Origin: Helianthus annuus
Taxonomy: Eukaryota > Streptophyta > Magnoliopsida > Asterales > Asteraceae
DNA length: 64,000 bases
Assembly: GCF_002127325.2 (NCBI RefSeq)
Contig: NC_035445.2
Coordinates: 78,728,815-78,792,814, forward strand
Reading direction: 5' to 3'
Shown here piece after piece: positions 40,312 to 51,769 of this stretch. The number at the start of each line of letters is the position of its first letter. Positions within the stretch are counted from its first letter, which is position 1. Under the pieces are notes generated by a model that made no database searches, was not told the origin of the DNA, and saw only the letters and a program-made list of their open reading frames with translations. The translations under genes and the position numbers were made by a program.

Positions 40312-40678
40312 GTAGAATGCAGTTATGATTCCCGCGGAATCGCCTTCAACAAGCTTGATCTGAATGTTGACTTTTCCAAACATGTACTTTGACTTTGATG
40401 AAAATCCAGCTCCTGATGTCAAAATACATAAATAATTATTGATAGACTTAGGTTAAAAATTTCATTCAAAGTTGCAACAAATGTATACCAGAGAAGTTAT
40501 CTAGTCTCATGTTGACGACATCACCATCAAACGAAAAATGATCAGGAGCCAAGTAAGGCTGAAACAGTTGATCAAATTTAGCAGTAGCATTAGAAGAAAA
40601 GAACAATGATAGAAACAATGCAACAACAACTAAAGATGACCAAATGCAAATACCTTCTACCAACTTATTCAACATCAT
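40312..40678 (-). pseudogene. Xyloglucan endotransglucosylase/hydrolase (XTH) fragment, exons 1-2
   Basis: Exon 1 (40678-40489) encodes MMLNKLVEGICIWSS, a hydrophobic signal peptide (VVVALFLSLFFSS), and then the mature N-terminus AKFDQLFQPYLAPDHFSFDG. Exon 2 (40412-40312) continues with YMFGKVNIQIKLVEGDSAG. Position and phase of the intron and the exon-2 size of about 100 bp fit plant XTH genes (GH16 family, cell-wall remodelling). The catalytic box with its two Glu residues and all the rest of the enzyme are absent. It is therefore a captured 5' gene fragment, not an enzyme gene. The two exons have no stop or frameshift, so the capture is not very old. Confidence 0.8.
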
Positions 40679-41111
40679 TATGAGATTCTGGTCATAAAAC
40701 ACATACCAAATAATTTCACTCTGTCACATCTAGTTTACTCATTATAGTGATCATATATTGTAACCGAGATATCTAGTTAATATACAAACAACTTATCTGT
40801 TCAACTTTATCAAAACAATATAACTTCTGTAATCATATTTAGAACTATAAATTAGAAAATGTTTCAACTTGAACCGACTTCTAACAAGTTCAACTCAAAA
40901 AGTTCTCGTTTTCGGGAATATATAAAGCATGCATTTGAGACTGGATATATTTTTATAAGAATATATTCCAATGGCAACAATCTCAAAAAGTTCTCATTTT
41001 TTTATAAAAAAATTGTAAAAAAAAATTGGTATGTTTTTTAGCTTTTTTAGGCTTTTTTAGTTAGTTTTCTAGTTTTCTCATTTAGATGTATTTTTCTCAT
41101 GATCCTCTCCC

Positions 41112-41157
<46 letters not shown>
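40679..41157. other. AT-rich DNA ending in a (TA)n tract
   Basis: This is probably the former promoter side of the XTH fragment followed by an element end (TCTCATGATCCTCTCCCTA) and a TA tract (41115-41157). Two copies of a stretch like TCAAAAAGTTCTC occur at about 40891 and 40980. Confidence 0.4.
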
Positions 41158-41160
<3 letters not shown>

Positions 41161-43135
41161 GAAGGATAAAGCGAAAACCCACTCCAGTTGACTAAACCCT
41201 GAAAACCCAATAACAACCATTGATCATACTTGATGGATGACTATGATTCACTTTTTGTCCATAAGTTGCTTTTGTGTACTTTTGTCTCAATTTTATAATA
41301 TATTTCATGTCTTAAAGGGTAATCTTGGAATATTAATTCAATTTCTCTTACAAAAGTCTGCATGTTGTAAGACTACTTTTCTTCTCTTACAAAAGTTTGC
41401 AAGTTGTAAGACTACTTTTCAATCTATTTTTGTACTTATATTTTTATAATATATTTTTGGACGTATATTTTTTTTTGTTTTGTTACATGTGTATATGACA
41501 ATCTATTTTTGTAACATATTTTTTTTGGTTTTGTTACATGTGTTACATAGAAACGTAACATATAACCTGGAAAAATGTAACAACACACTTTATTTTTTAC
41601 AGTAATTTAAAAAAAGTGACAATGCACTTTATCTTCTTTAACGTGCATTATTTCTGTAACACAAAAAATGTAACAGGCATTTTTTCTTTGATTGTTACAT
41701 TTTTTATGTAACAAAAAAAATGTAACAGAAATTTTTGATTTGATTGTTACAAAAAATGTAACGGGCATTATTTATGTAACACAAAAAAACGTAACTGGCA
41801 TTATTTATGTAACACAAAAAATGTAACATGTTTTTTTCTTCGATTGTTACATTTCTAACACCCGGTTACGCAGTGTTACATAAAAAATGCCTAGATCTTG
41901 GAGTTTCATAACTAAGACGCATAAAATTGTCATGAGAATTGTTACATCAAAAATATAACATGCATATAAAAATATAACTTTATTAACAAGAATCCAACAA
42001 CAACAGATTTTTTAGATTCAATCATCATAACAATAAACAAGAAAGTAACTTAGATTTTAATCCAATACATAAGAACTTAAATCAAATTGTTTCCATTTGT
42101 TCAGATATGAAAAAAAAAATCAAATTGTTTATATAAGAACAAATTTTACACAAAAAAAAAACGAAAAAATCAGTAATAAAAAACAACATATCCAGAAAAC
42201 AAGAACTAAAAAACATTCATCTTCTTGAACAAAAAAATGAAAAAAGTTGCAGATCTACAAATCAGAAAAAATAAAGATCTATAAAACACAAAAAAATGCA
42301 AATCTGAAAAAAAAAACCCTGAAAACAAACATACTTATGGATCTGGAGGATCTTTTAGATATGGAACATCATGTTCAACATCGAACATCTTTTGGATCAT
42401 CTTCAACATCGAATCGTTATATGGAATATCATCTTCAACATCGAACATCTTCAACCGGATCTGGAGCATCTTTTGGATCTGGTAACCTCTTGGAATTGGA
42501 ACGTCTTTTTGGATTTCGGATCTGAACCAGATCTAAGTCTGATGTTGTATGGAACACCAGTTCGATCTTCTGATCTTTCTCCGATCTTCACTGCCTCTCT
42601 CACCGATCCTCATTGCCTCTCTCTCTCCGATCTTCTCTCTCTAACCATCTATCTCTCTAGATTTTTGGGAAGTAAAATATGTTCTTCATTTGAGAAATGC
42701 TTCATAAAACACAAAAAGACTCTGTTTGGGAGAAATGAGATGTGAGAGATTTGATTTTTGATCTTGTTTCATCTATATTGGAACAAGAGAGAGAGGATAA
42801 TTTATGTACAGCTTTTAATTGTTTTCACTCCTCTCTGGTTTGAATAAATGATGTGAGATGATGAGAGATATGTATAAATGAAAAGGATGAGTAGTAAAAG
42901 GAAAGTTGTGAGAGAAAGATGTGAGAGAAAAAACAAACTTGAAGAAGCAAATATGACAAGTCTGCGTGTGCAGACACATCATCAGCCCATCACCATAATC
43001 TCAAAAATGTAAGAAAGAAAATGACCATCATGCCCTTACTCCTCTCAATCTAAATTCAAACGTGGATCAATCCTAGCCACATGTTAGAGTTTTCAGGGTT
43101 TCGTCAACTGGAGTGAGTTTTCTCCTTATAATTAG

Positions 43136-43137
<2 letters not shown>
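41158..43137. mobile_element. TA-flanked element 3 (about 1980 bp)
   Basis: The left end GGGGAAGGATAAAGCGAAAA is followed by ACTCCAGTTGACTAAACCCT. The right end, reverse complemented, has AACTCACTCCAGTTGACGAA. Terminal inverted repeats are about 50 bp. Both sides lie in TA tracts (41115-41157 and 43138-43189). No transposase is seen. The interior has TGTAACA repeats (41480-41870) and a short ORF with repeated MEHHVQHRTS-type units (about 42331-42510). Confidence 0.75.
41480..41870. repeat. Imperfect tandem repeat with TGTAACA and GTTACAT motifs
   Basis: About ten copies of a unit close to ATGTAACAGGCATTTTTTCT lie in both orientations, separated by A/T runs, inside element 3. No coding potential. 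Confidence 0.6.
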
Positions 43138-43189
<52 letters not shown>

Positions 43190-43196
<7 letters not shown>

Positions 43197-44450
43197 GATA
43201 TGGTAAAAAGTGTCTAAAATGTAAGAAGGGTAAGAAGTGTTTTAAACCATTGGATATTTGATCTAATGGTTGAGATCAATAGGGTATAAAATGTAAATTG
43301 TGTTTTAATTAGAAGGACCTTATGTAAAAATTGAAGGGCAATAGTGACTTTTCCAACGTTTCAAAATATGGTAACCGTTTCAAAACCCCCATCAACCTTC
43401 CTAAAGATCAGCGAATTATATGGTAACCGTTATCAATCTCCAAAAAATCAACGAATTTCTTCATACTTTATCATAAATAGATCTATAATCAGATTCATGG
43501 CGTGGTGTTTTAAAAAACTGGATAAATTGACTATGATTCAGGTCATGGTGTTTTATCTGGAGACATTGTTCATGTCGTGGTGTTTTATACGCTTATGATT
43601 CAAGTCATGGTGTTTTATCTGGAGACATTGTTCATGGCGTAGTGTTTTATCAATAGAAAACGTTCACATATTTTAGAACACCATGACTATGATTCAAGTC
43701 ATGGTGTTTTATCTGGAGACATTGTTCATGGCGTGGTGTTTTAAAACATCTATGATTCAAGTCATGGTATTTTTCAGGAGACATTGTTCATGGCGTGGTG
43801 TTTTATCAATACAAAAACATCCCCAGATTTTAAAACACTATGACTATGATTCAAGTCATGGTGTTTTATCTGTAGACATTGTTCATGGTGTGGTATTTTA
43901 AACATATATGATTCAAGTCATGGTGTTTTATATGGAGACATTGTATAATCAGATTCATGGCATGGTGTTTTAAAATAACTGGATAAATTGACTATGATTC
44001 AAGTCATGGTGTTTTATCTAGAATCCAGAAAACATTGTATTGTGATTACATCCATGGTGTTTTAACATCTGGACAATCAAAATACAAAACATTCCCATAT
44101 TTTAAAACACCATGACCATGATTCAAGTCACGATCAGAAATGAGGATGAGAAGATGAAAGACGATGACGGTGAATGATTTGTGGAGACGAAAGAAATTGG
44201 TGACGGTGGTCGGAGATGCATGTGTGTTCAAATCAGAGAAGATGACGTGAAGATGATGATGAAACAATCAATCCCTAAAAATTCTCATGGCCAGTTTTTT
44301 TTTCCAGTTATATAGTAAATCAATTAAATGACAAAAATGTACAATTACTAATCTACCCTTTTGAATTAATTAAGAGAAGGGACACTTGTCATTCCAAGAT
44401 TATTTCTTACACTTTTTACAAAAGATGGACTTTTTACAGAATCCTTTACC
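43190..44450. mobile_element. TA-flanked element 4 (1261 bp)
   Basis: The left end is GGGTAGGGATATGGTAAAAA and the right end, reverse complemented, is GGTAAAGGATTCTGTAAAAA. It is bounded by (TA)n on both sides. Inside (43490-44110) are irregular tandem repeats of 55-100 bp built on ATTCAAGTCATGGTGTTTTA and GACATTGTTCATGGCGTGGT. No transposase. Confidence 0.75.
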
Positions 44451-44474
44451 TATATATATATATATATATATATA

Positions 44475-44992
44475 GGGAGAAGATCATGCGAGAACCACCT
44501 CTTATTGTGAGAACCGCGAGAACCAATGTGAACACACCAAAAATGCCTAAAAATAGCTAAAAATCACACAATTTTTTTTTTAATATTTTTATATAAAAAT
44601 CGCTACTTTTCGAAGCAAAAAAAAAAAAAGAAATTTAAAAAAAAAAATTTGCCACTAAAAGTAGCGATTTGAGCATAAAAAATATTAAAAAAAAAATTTT
44701 AGATTTTTTTTTAAATTTTTTTATGTTTTTTGAGTATTTAATTTTTAGCATTTTAGCTTGGGGGAGGGGGGTTTAGGTTTTTTTTTTTTTGGGGGGGGGG
44801 GGTGGTTTAGGTTTTTTATTTTAGGTTTTTTGAGGGTTTTAGTTTTTAGCATTTAGCTTTGGGGGGAGGGGGGGTTAGGTTTTTTTTTTTTTGGGGAGGG
44901 GGGTGGGGGTTAGGTTTTTTTAGCTATTTTAGGTTGTGTTGACATTGGTTCTCAAGGTTCTCACAATAAGGGTGGTTCTCGCATGAGCCCCT

Positions 44993-44995
<3 letters not shown>
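44475..44995. mobile_element. TA-flanked MITE 5 (521 bp)
   Basis: The left end is GGGAGAAGATCATGCGAGAA, then GTGAGAACCGCGAGAACCAA. The right end mirrors it (CATTGGTTCTCAAGGTTCTC, then CGCATGAGCCCCTCCC). Homologous to 37938-38396. The interior carries long T and G runs (44770-44900). Confidence 0.85.
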
Positions 44996-45073
<78 letters not shown>

Positions 45074-45077
45074 TATA

Positions 45078-45473
45078 GGGGATGGTTCAAATGAAAACCA
45101 CTTTTATTGTGAAAACTCGAAAACTAACTAAAAAAAGCCTAAAAACACACAAAAAAATGTTTTTTTTTTCAATTTTTTTTATAAAAATCGCTAGTTTTTA
45201 AATATAAAAAAAAACTTTTATTTCAAAAAAAAAAATATTTTGTGTAGTGCACATGTGTAATAATACACATGTGTAGTACACATACATATGTGCAGTATTA
45301 CACATGTGCACTAAACAATTTTTTTTTTAATTTTTTTTTATATTAAAAAACCTGCGAAATTTTGATTGCAAAAAAAAATTAAAAAAAAAATTTTTTTGTA
45401 TGTTTTTTTTGGCTTTTTTTTATTAGTTTTCGAGTTTTCACAATAACTAGTGGTTTTCATTTGAACCTTCCCC
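45078..45473. mobile_element. TA-flanked MITE 6 (396 bp)
   Basis: The left end is GGGGATGGTTCAAATGAAAA and the right end is its mirror (TTTTCATTTGAACCTTCCCC). Left side in a TA tract of about 80 bp. The interior contains a palindromic cluster with ACACATGTGTA. The next copy starts 10 bp further on. Confidence 0.85.
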
Positions 45474-45483
45474 ATCCAATAAT

Positions 45484-45880
45484 GGGGATGGTTCAAATGA
45501 AAACCACTTTTATTGTGAAAACTCGAAAACCAACCTAAAAAGCCTAAAAAACACACAAAAAAATTTTTTTTTTTTCAATTTTTTTTTTATAAAAATCGCT
45601 AGTTTTTATATATAAAAAAAACTTTTTTTCAAAAAAAAAAAAAAAAAAAAATTGTGTAGTGCACATGTGTAGTACACATACATATGTGCAGTATTACACA
45701 TGTGCACTACACAAAAAAATTTTTTTTTTTTTTGAAAATTTTTTTTATATTAAAAAACCTACGAAATTTTGATTGCAAAAAAAAAAATTAAAAAAAAAAT
45801 TTTTTGTATGTTTTTTTGGCTTTTTTTAATTAGTTTTCGAGTTTTCACAATAACTAGTGGTTTTCTTTTGAACCTTCCCC
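45484..45880. mobile_element. MITE 7, direct tandem copy of MITE 6 (397 bp)
   Basis: Same ends, order and interior as 45078-45473, in the same orientation, with a few small length differences in A and T runs. The 10-bp spacer ATCCAATAAT replaces a TA tract on its left. TATATATATATA follows on the right. Confidence 0.85.
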
Positions 45881-45892
45881 TATATATATATA

Positions 45893-47700
45893 GGGTAGGG
45901 TTCCAGCGTGAACAACCTCCCAAGAGTGAACTGCGTGAACAAATCTGGACCCTTGATTTCCATTTTAGTTGTTAAGGGTAGGATTATAATTATATAAAAA
46001 ATTAGATTTAAATCATTATTTTAATAATTGAATTAAGTTACATCTTTCCTATTTTAAATTCATTATCCATATTAAGTTTTATTTATTAATAAGATAATTA
46101 TCAAAACAAACAACAAATCACCAAATTTCAATTTTAATTTTTATTTCAGATTTCATCATCAGAATTCAAATTTTGATTTTTAAGATCCACGTAAACTTCA
46201 TATTTCAACGGTATACACGTGTGTACTTAGATATAAATAGAACAGTACACATGTGTACTCAACATCGTACATATGTGTAATTAGCTACATAATACATACA
46301 TAGAAACAATACCTGTAAAACTATTTTATATTTATCAAATTACAAGTTCCATAATGTTTTCCAAACCAAACAAAAAAAACATATAATTACAAGTTCCAGT
46401 TTCGTAAAAACAATAAACCCAACATAATCGAAAAAACAAAAAAAAACATAATCTTTTACAACTATTCGCCACGTTGTATGCTGAATCATCCTTATCGACC
46501 AAGCAAACAAACATATGTGAATCATCCTTATCGACCTCATACGTGAATCATCATTATCGACCTTCCATCTCCACTTTTCTCGTTAACGACATCTCCTATA
46601 ATAGAACAAAAAAACTCAGCAACTAATACTTTGCATAATTCACAAGTGTACATTAACAACTTTACACATTCAATACACAAAAAATTCTGAGATATCACAA
46701 AAACAGACGCTATACACATGTGTACATCACATTAAAAACAGAGGAAAATCATAATACAAGTGTGTACTTCGCATTAAAAACAGAGCAAAATCGGAATACA
46801 CACGTGTACACCCGCTTCAAAAATAGAACATAACAAACAAAAAACACATTGTACATATGTGTACAACCCAGTGTACAATCTTCATCACATTTTCCCCTAA
46901 AAAACAATAACAATAATCGGAATACACATTAATCATATAATAAAATCAGCAACTTACCATAGAAAAATTGAGAACTATGTAAAAACAATCACAAAACTGA
47001 CCAAATCCAAGCGACCTGCAAAAAAAGGAATTAAAAAAAAGTCTTAATCATCTCCAAATTCAATCAAATCCAAAAATAAATCCATCCCTAAAAACTATGA
47101 ACAAATGCAAACGTGATAATCAGACAATCTTTAATTGAATCCAAATGATTAAACCATATACTATTCTCTTATTGGACCACCTTCATTCTCAATATTAGAC
47201 AATTGATAGAATCAAGAATTTCACATGACAATCTATGACACAAAGATAAAGTTATTGGACCTCAAATCGTGAATCACGTGAACCTTTTGAAAACTAACAA
47301 TTTATAATAACTTCACGTGAACCTTTATTCCATTCACCTTCCTCGGATCCCTAAACAAAATACGTACCCTAAATCGATCGATGTCGGCAGTGGTAAATTT
47401 CGTTGATGTCGATCGATGTCGGCAGTGGTCTCCTCTGCTTTTCATTGATGTCGGCGACGCTGCTATGTGAGAGAGAAGGATGTGTGGGATTTTGAAACCT
47501 AATTGTAGATATAAACGGGATTTATACAATCAAGATGATATGGAAATTACACATATACCCTTATTCTCTTAATTAAATAGTAACAAATAACCAAATAATT
47601 ACCATCATGCCATTCACTTAAAATCTCAAGATCATAAAAATCAAGGGCCCAGATTAGTTCACGCAGTTCACGCTGGAGAAAATGTTCACGTTTGAACCTA

Positions 47701-47703
<3 letters not shown>
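45893..47703. mobile_element. TA-flanked element 8 (about 1811 bp)
   Basis: The left end GGGTAGGGTTCCAGCGTGAA is followed by GAGTGAACTGCGTGAACAAA. The right end, reverse complemented, has CCAGCGTGAACTGCGTGAAC. Both outer sides are (TA)n; the right tract (47704-47765) is 62 bp. The interior is AT-rich with many ACACATGTGTAC-like palindromes (46210-46270 and 46700-46870). No coding region found. Confidence 0.78.
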
Positions 47704-47769
<66 letters not shown>

Positions 47770-47786
47770 CTTTCTACTTTTTTTAA

Positions 47787-48640
47787 CATTACATCAAAAG
47801 GGGGCTACGGACACAGATTTGACCAAACCGGTTGCCACACATTCGAATAAATGTGTGACTAAAGGTCATTTATAACATTTGAAAACACTTCTAGCCACAC
47901 ATTTTATAATTAATGTGATCATTGTGTAACGGTTCAAAACCTTTAGCCACACTTTTAGAAAAAAAAAACATTTGTGATATTTACTAACCACAACTCGAAA
48001 AGTGTAGCCAAATGTGACCTACTGCCATGATATTTGTTTGATTTTTCAATTTATGTGAAACACATTTATTTGAAACCTTTAGCCACACTTACTAGTCACA
48101 ATTGAAAATTGTGGATAAATGTTAGTAACTTCCACAATAGGTTTTGTATGGTGTGACTAAAAGAAAATACATATCACCACTTACGAATTTAGTGACCAAA
48201 AGTATTATTTATTAGCCCCTTAGTAAAAGGAAAAGTAATTTATGGTAATAGTCAATGTTTTTAATTGGGCCTAAAAGTTGTCAATAGTGATAGTGATGAC
48301 AATTTAATAAACATATGATTATTAGTAGAGTATTATCACACTTAATTACAAACATGTGGCTAAATTTTACTAAGTGTCATCGTATATTTATGATTCTTTT
48401 ATTCATGTGACAAAAAACTAATTGAGACATTTTTTAGCCATGTTAAAAAAGTGTGGCCAAATATGACCAACTGCCATAGTATTTGTTTGATTTTATATAT
48501 GGCTAGAAGTGTGAAATGATCAGCTAAGATGTGTTTGTGTGGCTAAATGTAGTACATGTTCACGGTAAAATATTAAAGCGTGATCGATCATTTCCACCTC
48601 TTTGCCAAATTGAACTAGGATACTTCGTCTTCTTCTATGA
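47787..48640 (+). mobile_element. DNA-transposon 5' end with TGTGGCTA-type subterminal repeats
   Basis: It begins CATTACATCAAAAGGGGGCT, which loosely resembles the CACTACAAGAAAA start of plant CACTA elements. Across the next 750 bp AGCCACAC, TGTGGCTA and TGTGACTAAA recur at least a dozen times on both strands, as in transposase-binding subterminal arrays. A TATA-like TATATAAAT is near 48659. It may belong to the same element as the PB1-like ORF at 48893. The superfamily (CACTA or MULE) is not settled. Confidence 0.5.
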
Positions 48641-48892
48641 TCACACATTTCCCTAGTTTATATAAATCCCTAGCTACAATCAGAATGATGTCATCGCCAT
48701 CATCAATCAATTATATACAAACATACATTCCCTTGCCAAAAATCGATCGACGATCATCAGGTGTAAAATCTGATTAGCCGGTAAAGCAGCTCCAAACTAT
48801 GGTAAGTAAAATCCGATTATCGATTATGGTCTGTTGTGGTGTTCAACGTAAATATTAATTGTTATTTTTAAATTTTAGGGCAAAATGAGCAA

Positions 48893-49288
48893 ATGAATTT
48901 TACATTCAAATTCTATCAGAAGGGAAGCTATAAATCAGGACCAATTAACCAAGAATACATTGGAGGTCATGTCAAGTATGTGGATTACGTCACCACTGTC
49001 ATCTTATGTAGTTTGCAAATAGATCGAATACTCGATGAACTTGGGTATTCATGCAAGTTAAGAGTATACTCTAGATTCCCGGAGTTGTCCCTAAAGTATG
49101 ACAGACCATATCCAACTGCTAGTGAAGAGGATGTCACTGTATTGGCATTTTATGTGAATCAGTTTGATGAAATAGACGTCGTCCTTGAGAGGGTGGAGAT
49201 TTCAAGATACTATACTCAGTTATGTTTGTTCGGTGAGTGGAGGCCCCCATTTCCCAAGTGCGGAATTTGCTTGTGCGACCACCCATAA
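48893..49288 (+). CDS. PB1-like domain protein, N-terminal remnant of a transposon protein (131 aa)
   Basis: The protein starts MNFTFKFYQKGSYKSGP and contains YIGGHVKYVDYV and DRILDELGYSCKLRVYSRFP. It resembles the PB1-like N-terminal domain found in plant MULE-type transposon proteins (recognised from memory). It is preceded by a GTAAGT...TTTTAG intron-like stretch (about 48801-48879). It ends in a TAA six bases before the LTR of element F at 49295, so the rest may have been lost when F inserted or earlier. No catalytic domain is present. Confidence 0.5.
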   Translation: MNFTFKFYQKGSYKSGPINQEYIGGHVKYVDYVTTVILCSLQIDRILDELGYSCKLRVYSRFPELSLKYDRPYPTASEEDVTVLAFYVNQFDEIDVVLERVEISRYYTQLCLFGEWRPPFPKCGICLCDHP

Positions 49289-49294
49289 GGTTTA

Positions 49295-51721
49295 TGTCAC
49301 ACCCCAACCGATGGCGGAAACATCGGGGTGAGACACTGAGCGAAACAGATTGTCCAAGAGAATCCATAACAACTAATATATTACCAAATCCTTAACGCTA
49401 AAATCCCATACTACTAACAGATAAAGTAAAAATAGTTATTACAGATAATTGTTCTCAAAGACAAATATTGTTCCGACAACTCATAAATTATTCGTGGGTT
49501 TCTAGACCACCTAATCTTGATTCATCACAGCAAGCATAGAACAACATATTAAACACCTATCACATACGTTAAAATAGGTCAATACACATAGTGTAAATGT
49601 GAGCATACAAGTTTGATAGTATAATAATAGCGAAAGCCATTTACGCATAACCAGCATGTAACACGTAGAAATGTGAAGCAAGTGGGCTATCAACAATGAA
49701 ATATGCACAGACATGACTGCGAGTTGTAGAATGCGCAACACATATCACCACTGTGACACGTGAAGAAATACCCTTAACAACCCCTGTCCATGACAGGTGC
49801 TGAGTCCACACTATAGTACTATCGTTACTAAGGTGTCAGGCAACAATCACTATGTAAACATAACATACAAGCATTCATCGGATAACACGAATAACATTTA
49901 GAGTGGTTAGCGTATAAAAGTAGTTGCGTTGTGTGTCAATGTGATTTGATATAAGTAACGTATGTAACATCCAAAAGTGCGTTAAGAAAAAAGGGATCGA
50001 GTATACTCACAGATCGTGTTTAGTAAATAAACACAGTCTTGGATTGAAGGGAGCGCTTGAGGGATTAGCCTGATCACAGTACGACAGTATAAGCGTTGAA
50101 CAGTGCGTAAAACAGTGTGCCGGAGAGAAGAGTGATCGAATGGTGGTTCGATCGGATGGCCATCCGGACGGATGACCGTTCGGTTGGATGGTCATTCGAC
50201 TGAGGGAAGGTGTGTTTGTAATATGTTGAACTTTTGAAGTTTTCGTTGTAGTATAAATAAAGTCATTCTATCGGATGGTTATTTGGATGGATAGCCGTTC
50301 GATCAGATGGATGTTCGTTTGAAACTGATAATCTTTGAAAATTTTGTAAAAGTTTAAGTGTTGAACTTTGTAAAAGGGCTGTTACCTGATCGGAGATCGG
50401 ATGGTGGTCCGATCGGACGACAATTCGATCAAGCAACTGTTTGTTTGAAACTTGTAAAATCGGTTAAGATTTAGAAAGTTTGTGGTTTGACGGAGACGGC
50501 ATGACGGCTTGTTAAACAATGGAAACCACATCAAGTCCAACTCATCCGAACGGATGGGAATAACCCTGTTCGATCCGAACACGCTGTTCTTGACGGAGTT
50601 TCGTATTCAACCCATGGATCGGTCGTCTCTTTGATAGAAATCCATTCTCAGATCAGTTCTCCACTAGAGAATGAGTAGAGAACCCGAACGAGTCCAGATT
50701 ATAACGGTTTTGAGTAAAAAGTGAAAGATTGTTGAAGAAAAGTTTGAAACAGTTGTTAAGTGTTTAGATTTAGCTGAAATCGGTGTAAGATGTGTAGAAA
50801 TCCATCAGATCCAAACCATTCTTGATGAGATGAGGTCACACTTCAATGTTCATAAGAACTCCACGATGATGACACCCTAGAACAACCGGAATCCAGTGAT
50901 TTCATGGTGAAAAGTTGTGACTTGATGGAGAAGATGATGAGAAAGTGTGTGCTGATTGTGGAAGTACAAGATTTAAGGTGAAAACTTACAAGAATCGCGA
51001 GGAATCGAGAGAAAAGAGCTTGGGAGTGCACTGGTCGGAGGGAGCTGTCACATCAAGTGAACAGTTGATGTGACTGCTGAGTATTTATAGGGGGAGAGGT
51101 GGAAGGCGGTGTAAAGTTGGATGGGTCAGACGGCCGTTCGATCGGATGGCCATCTGATCGGATGGTCATCCGGTCGGATATCCATTCGACTGAATGGTCG
51201 TTTGATCGGAGGGCTTTCGCGTGTTGTTTTTCCGACTTTCATTTCATGCGTTGAGCATTGCGTTGCGTTTAATCGAGTTGTGAGTAAGCGATGCGATAGT
51301 TTTAAACATTAGTTACATAAATAACATAACTAACACATAACAACATACAAGTACGTAAATTTCCGTTTAGCGCCTGCGATGCGACAGAGTTGCGATTGCG
51401 TTTGCGAGATAACACCTCAAACAATTATAAACATGCAAAAGTAAATCACATAATAACACACACACGTACAGAACAATCAAATAACTGCGATTCGAGTTGC
51501 GATGCGATACGATGTTGTTGCATTAAGTAGATTAGTGTTTAATTGCGTTTATCGCATTGTTACTTCACATATTACAAATCGTAAATTAATATAGCGTTAA
51601 CCAAAGTATTGATTATCGGGTTTGAGAGTTCAAGCAATAATTAAGTCAGAAATGACAGATCTGAATAGCAATCTTTTCTTCTTTTGACTTTGACTTTGAC
51701 TTTAAAAGTTGGGATGTTACA
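49295..51721 (-). repeat. Element F: 3' LTR (2427 bp)
   Basis: It is bounded by TGTCACACCCCAACC and GGGATGTTACA. Directly to its right the plus strand reads AGCCTCCCCTACTTTTGGGA, i.e. a purine tract (AGTAGGGGAGGCT) on the minus strand. Positions 49339-51289 are closely matched by 53263-55243. It has many copies of GATCGGATGG and CCATCCGATCG. Confidence 0.88.
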
Positions 51722-51769
51722 GCCTCCCCTACTTTTGGGAATTTCGTCCCAAAATTAAGGCGTAGGCGT

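Noticed and set aside
40312..40678. Functional XTH gene
   Set aside because: Only exons 1-2 are present; the catalytic motif and all following exons were not found on either strand within several kilobases.
42247..42745. Captured coding gene in TA-flanked element 3
   Set aside because: The His/Ser-rich repeated frame has no family resemblance and comes from a short repeated DNA unit; it is only noted inside the element.
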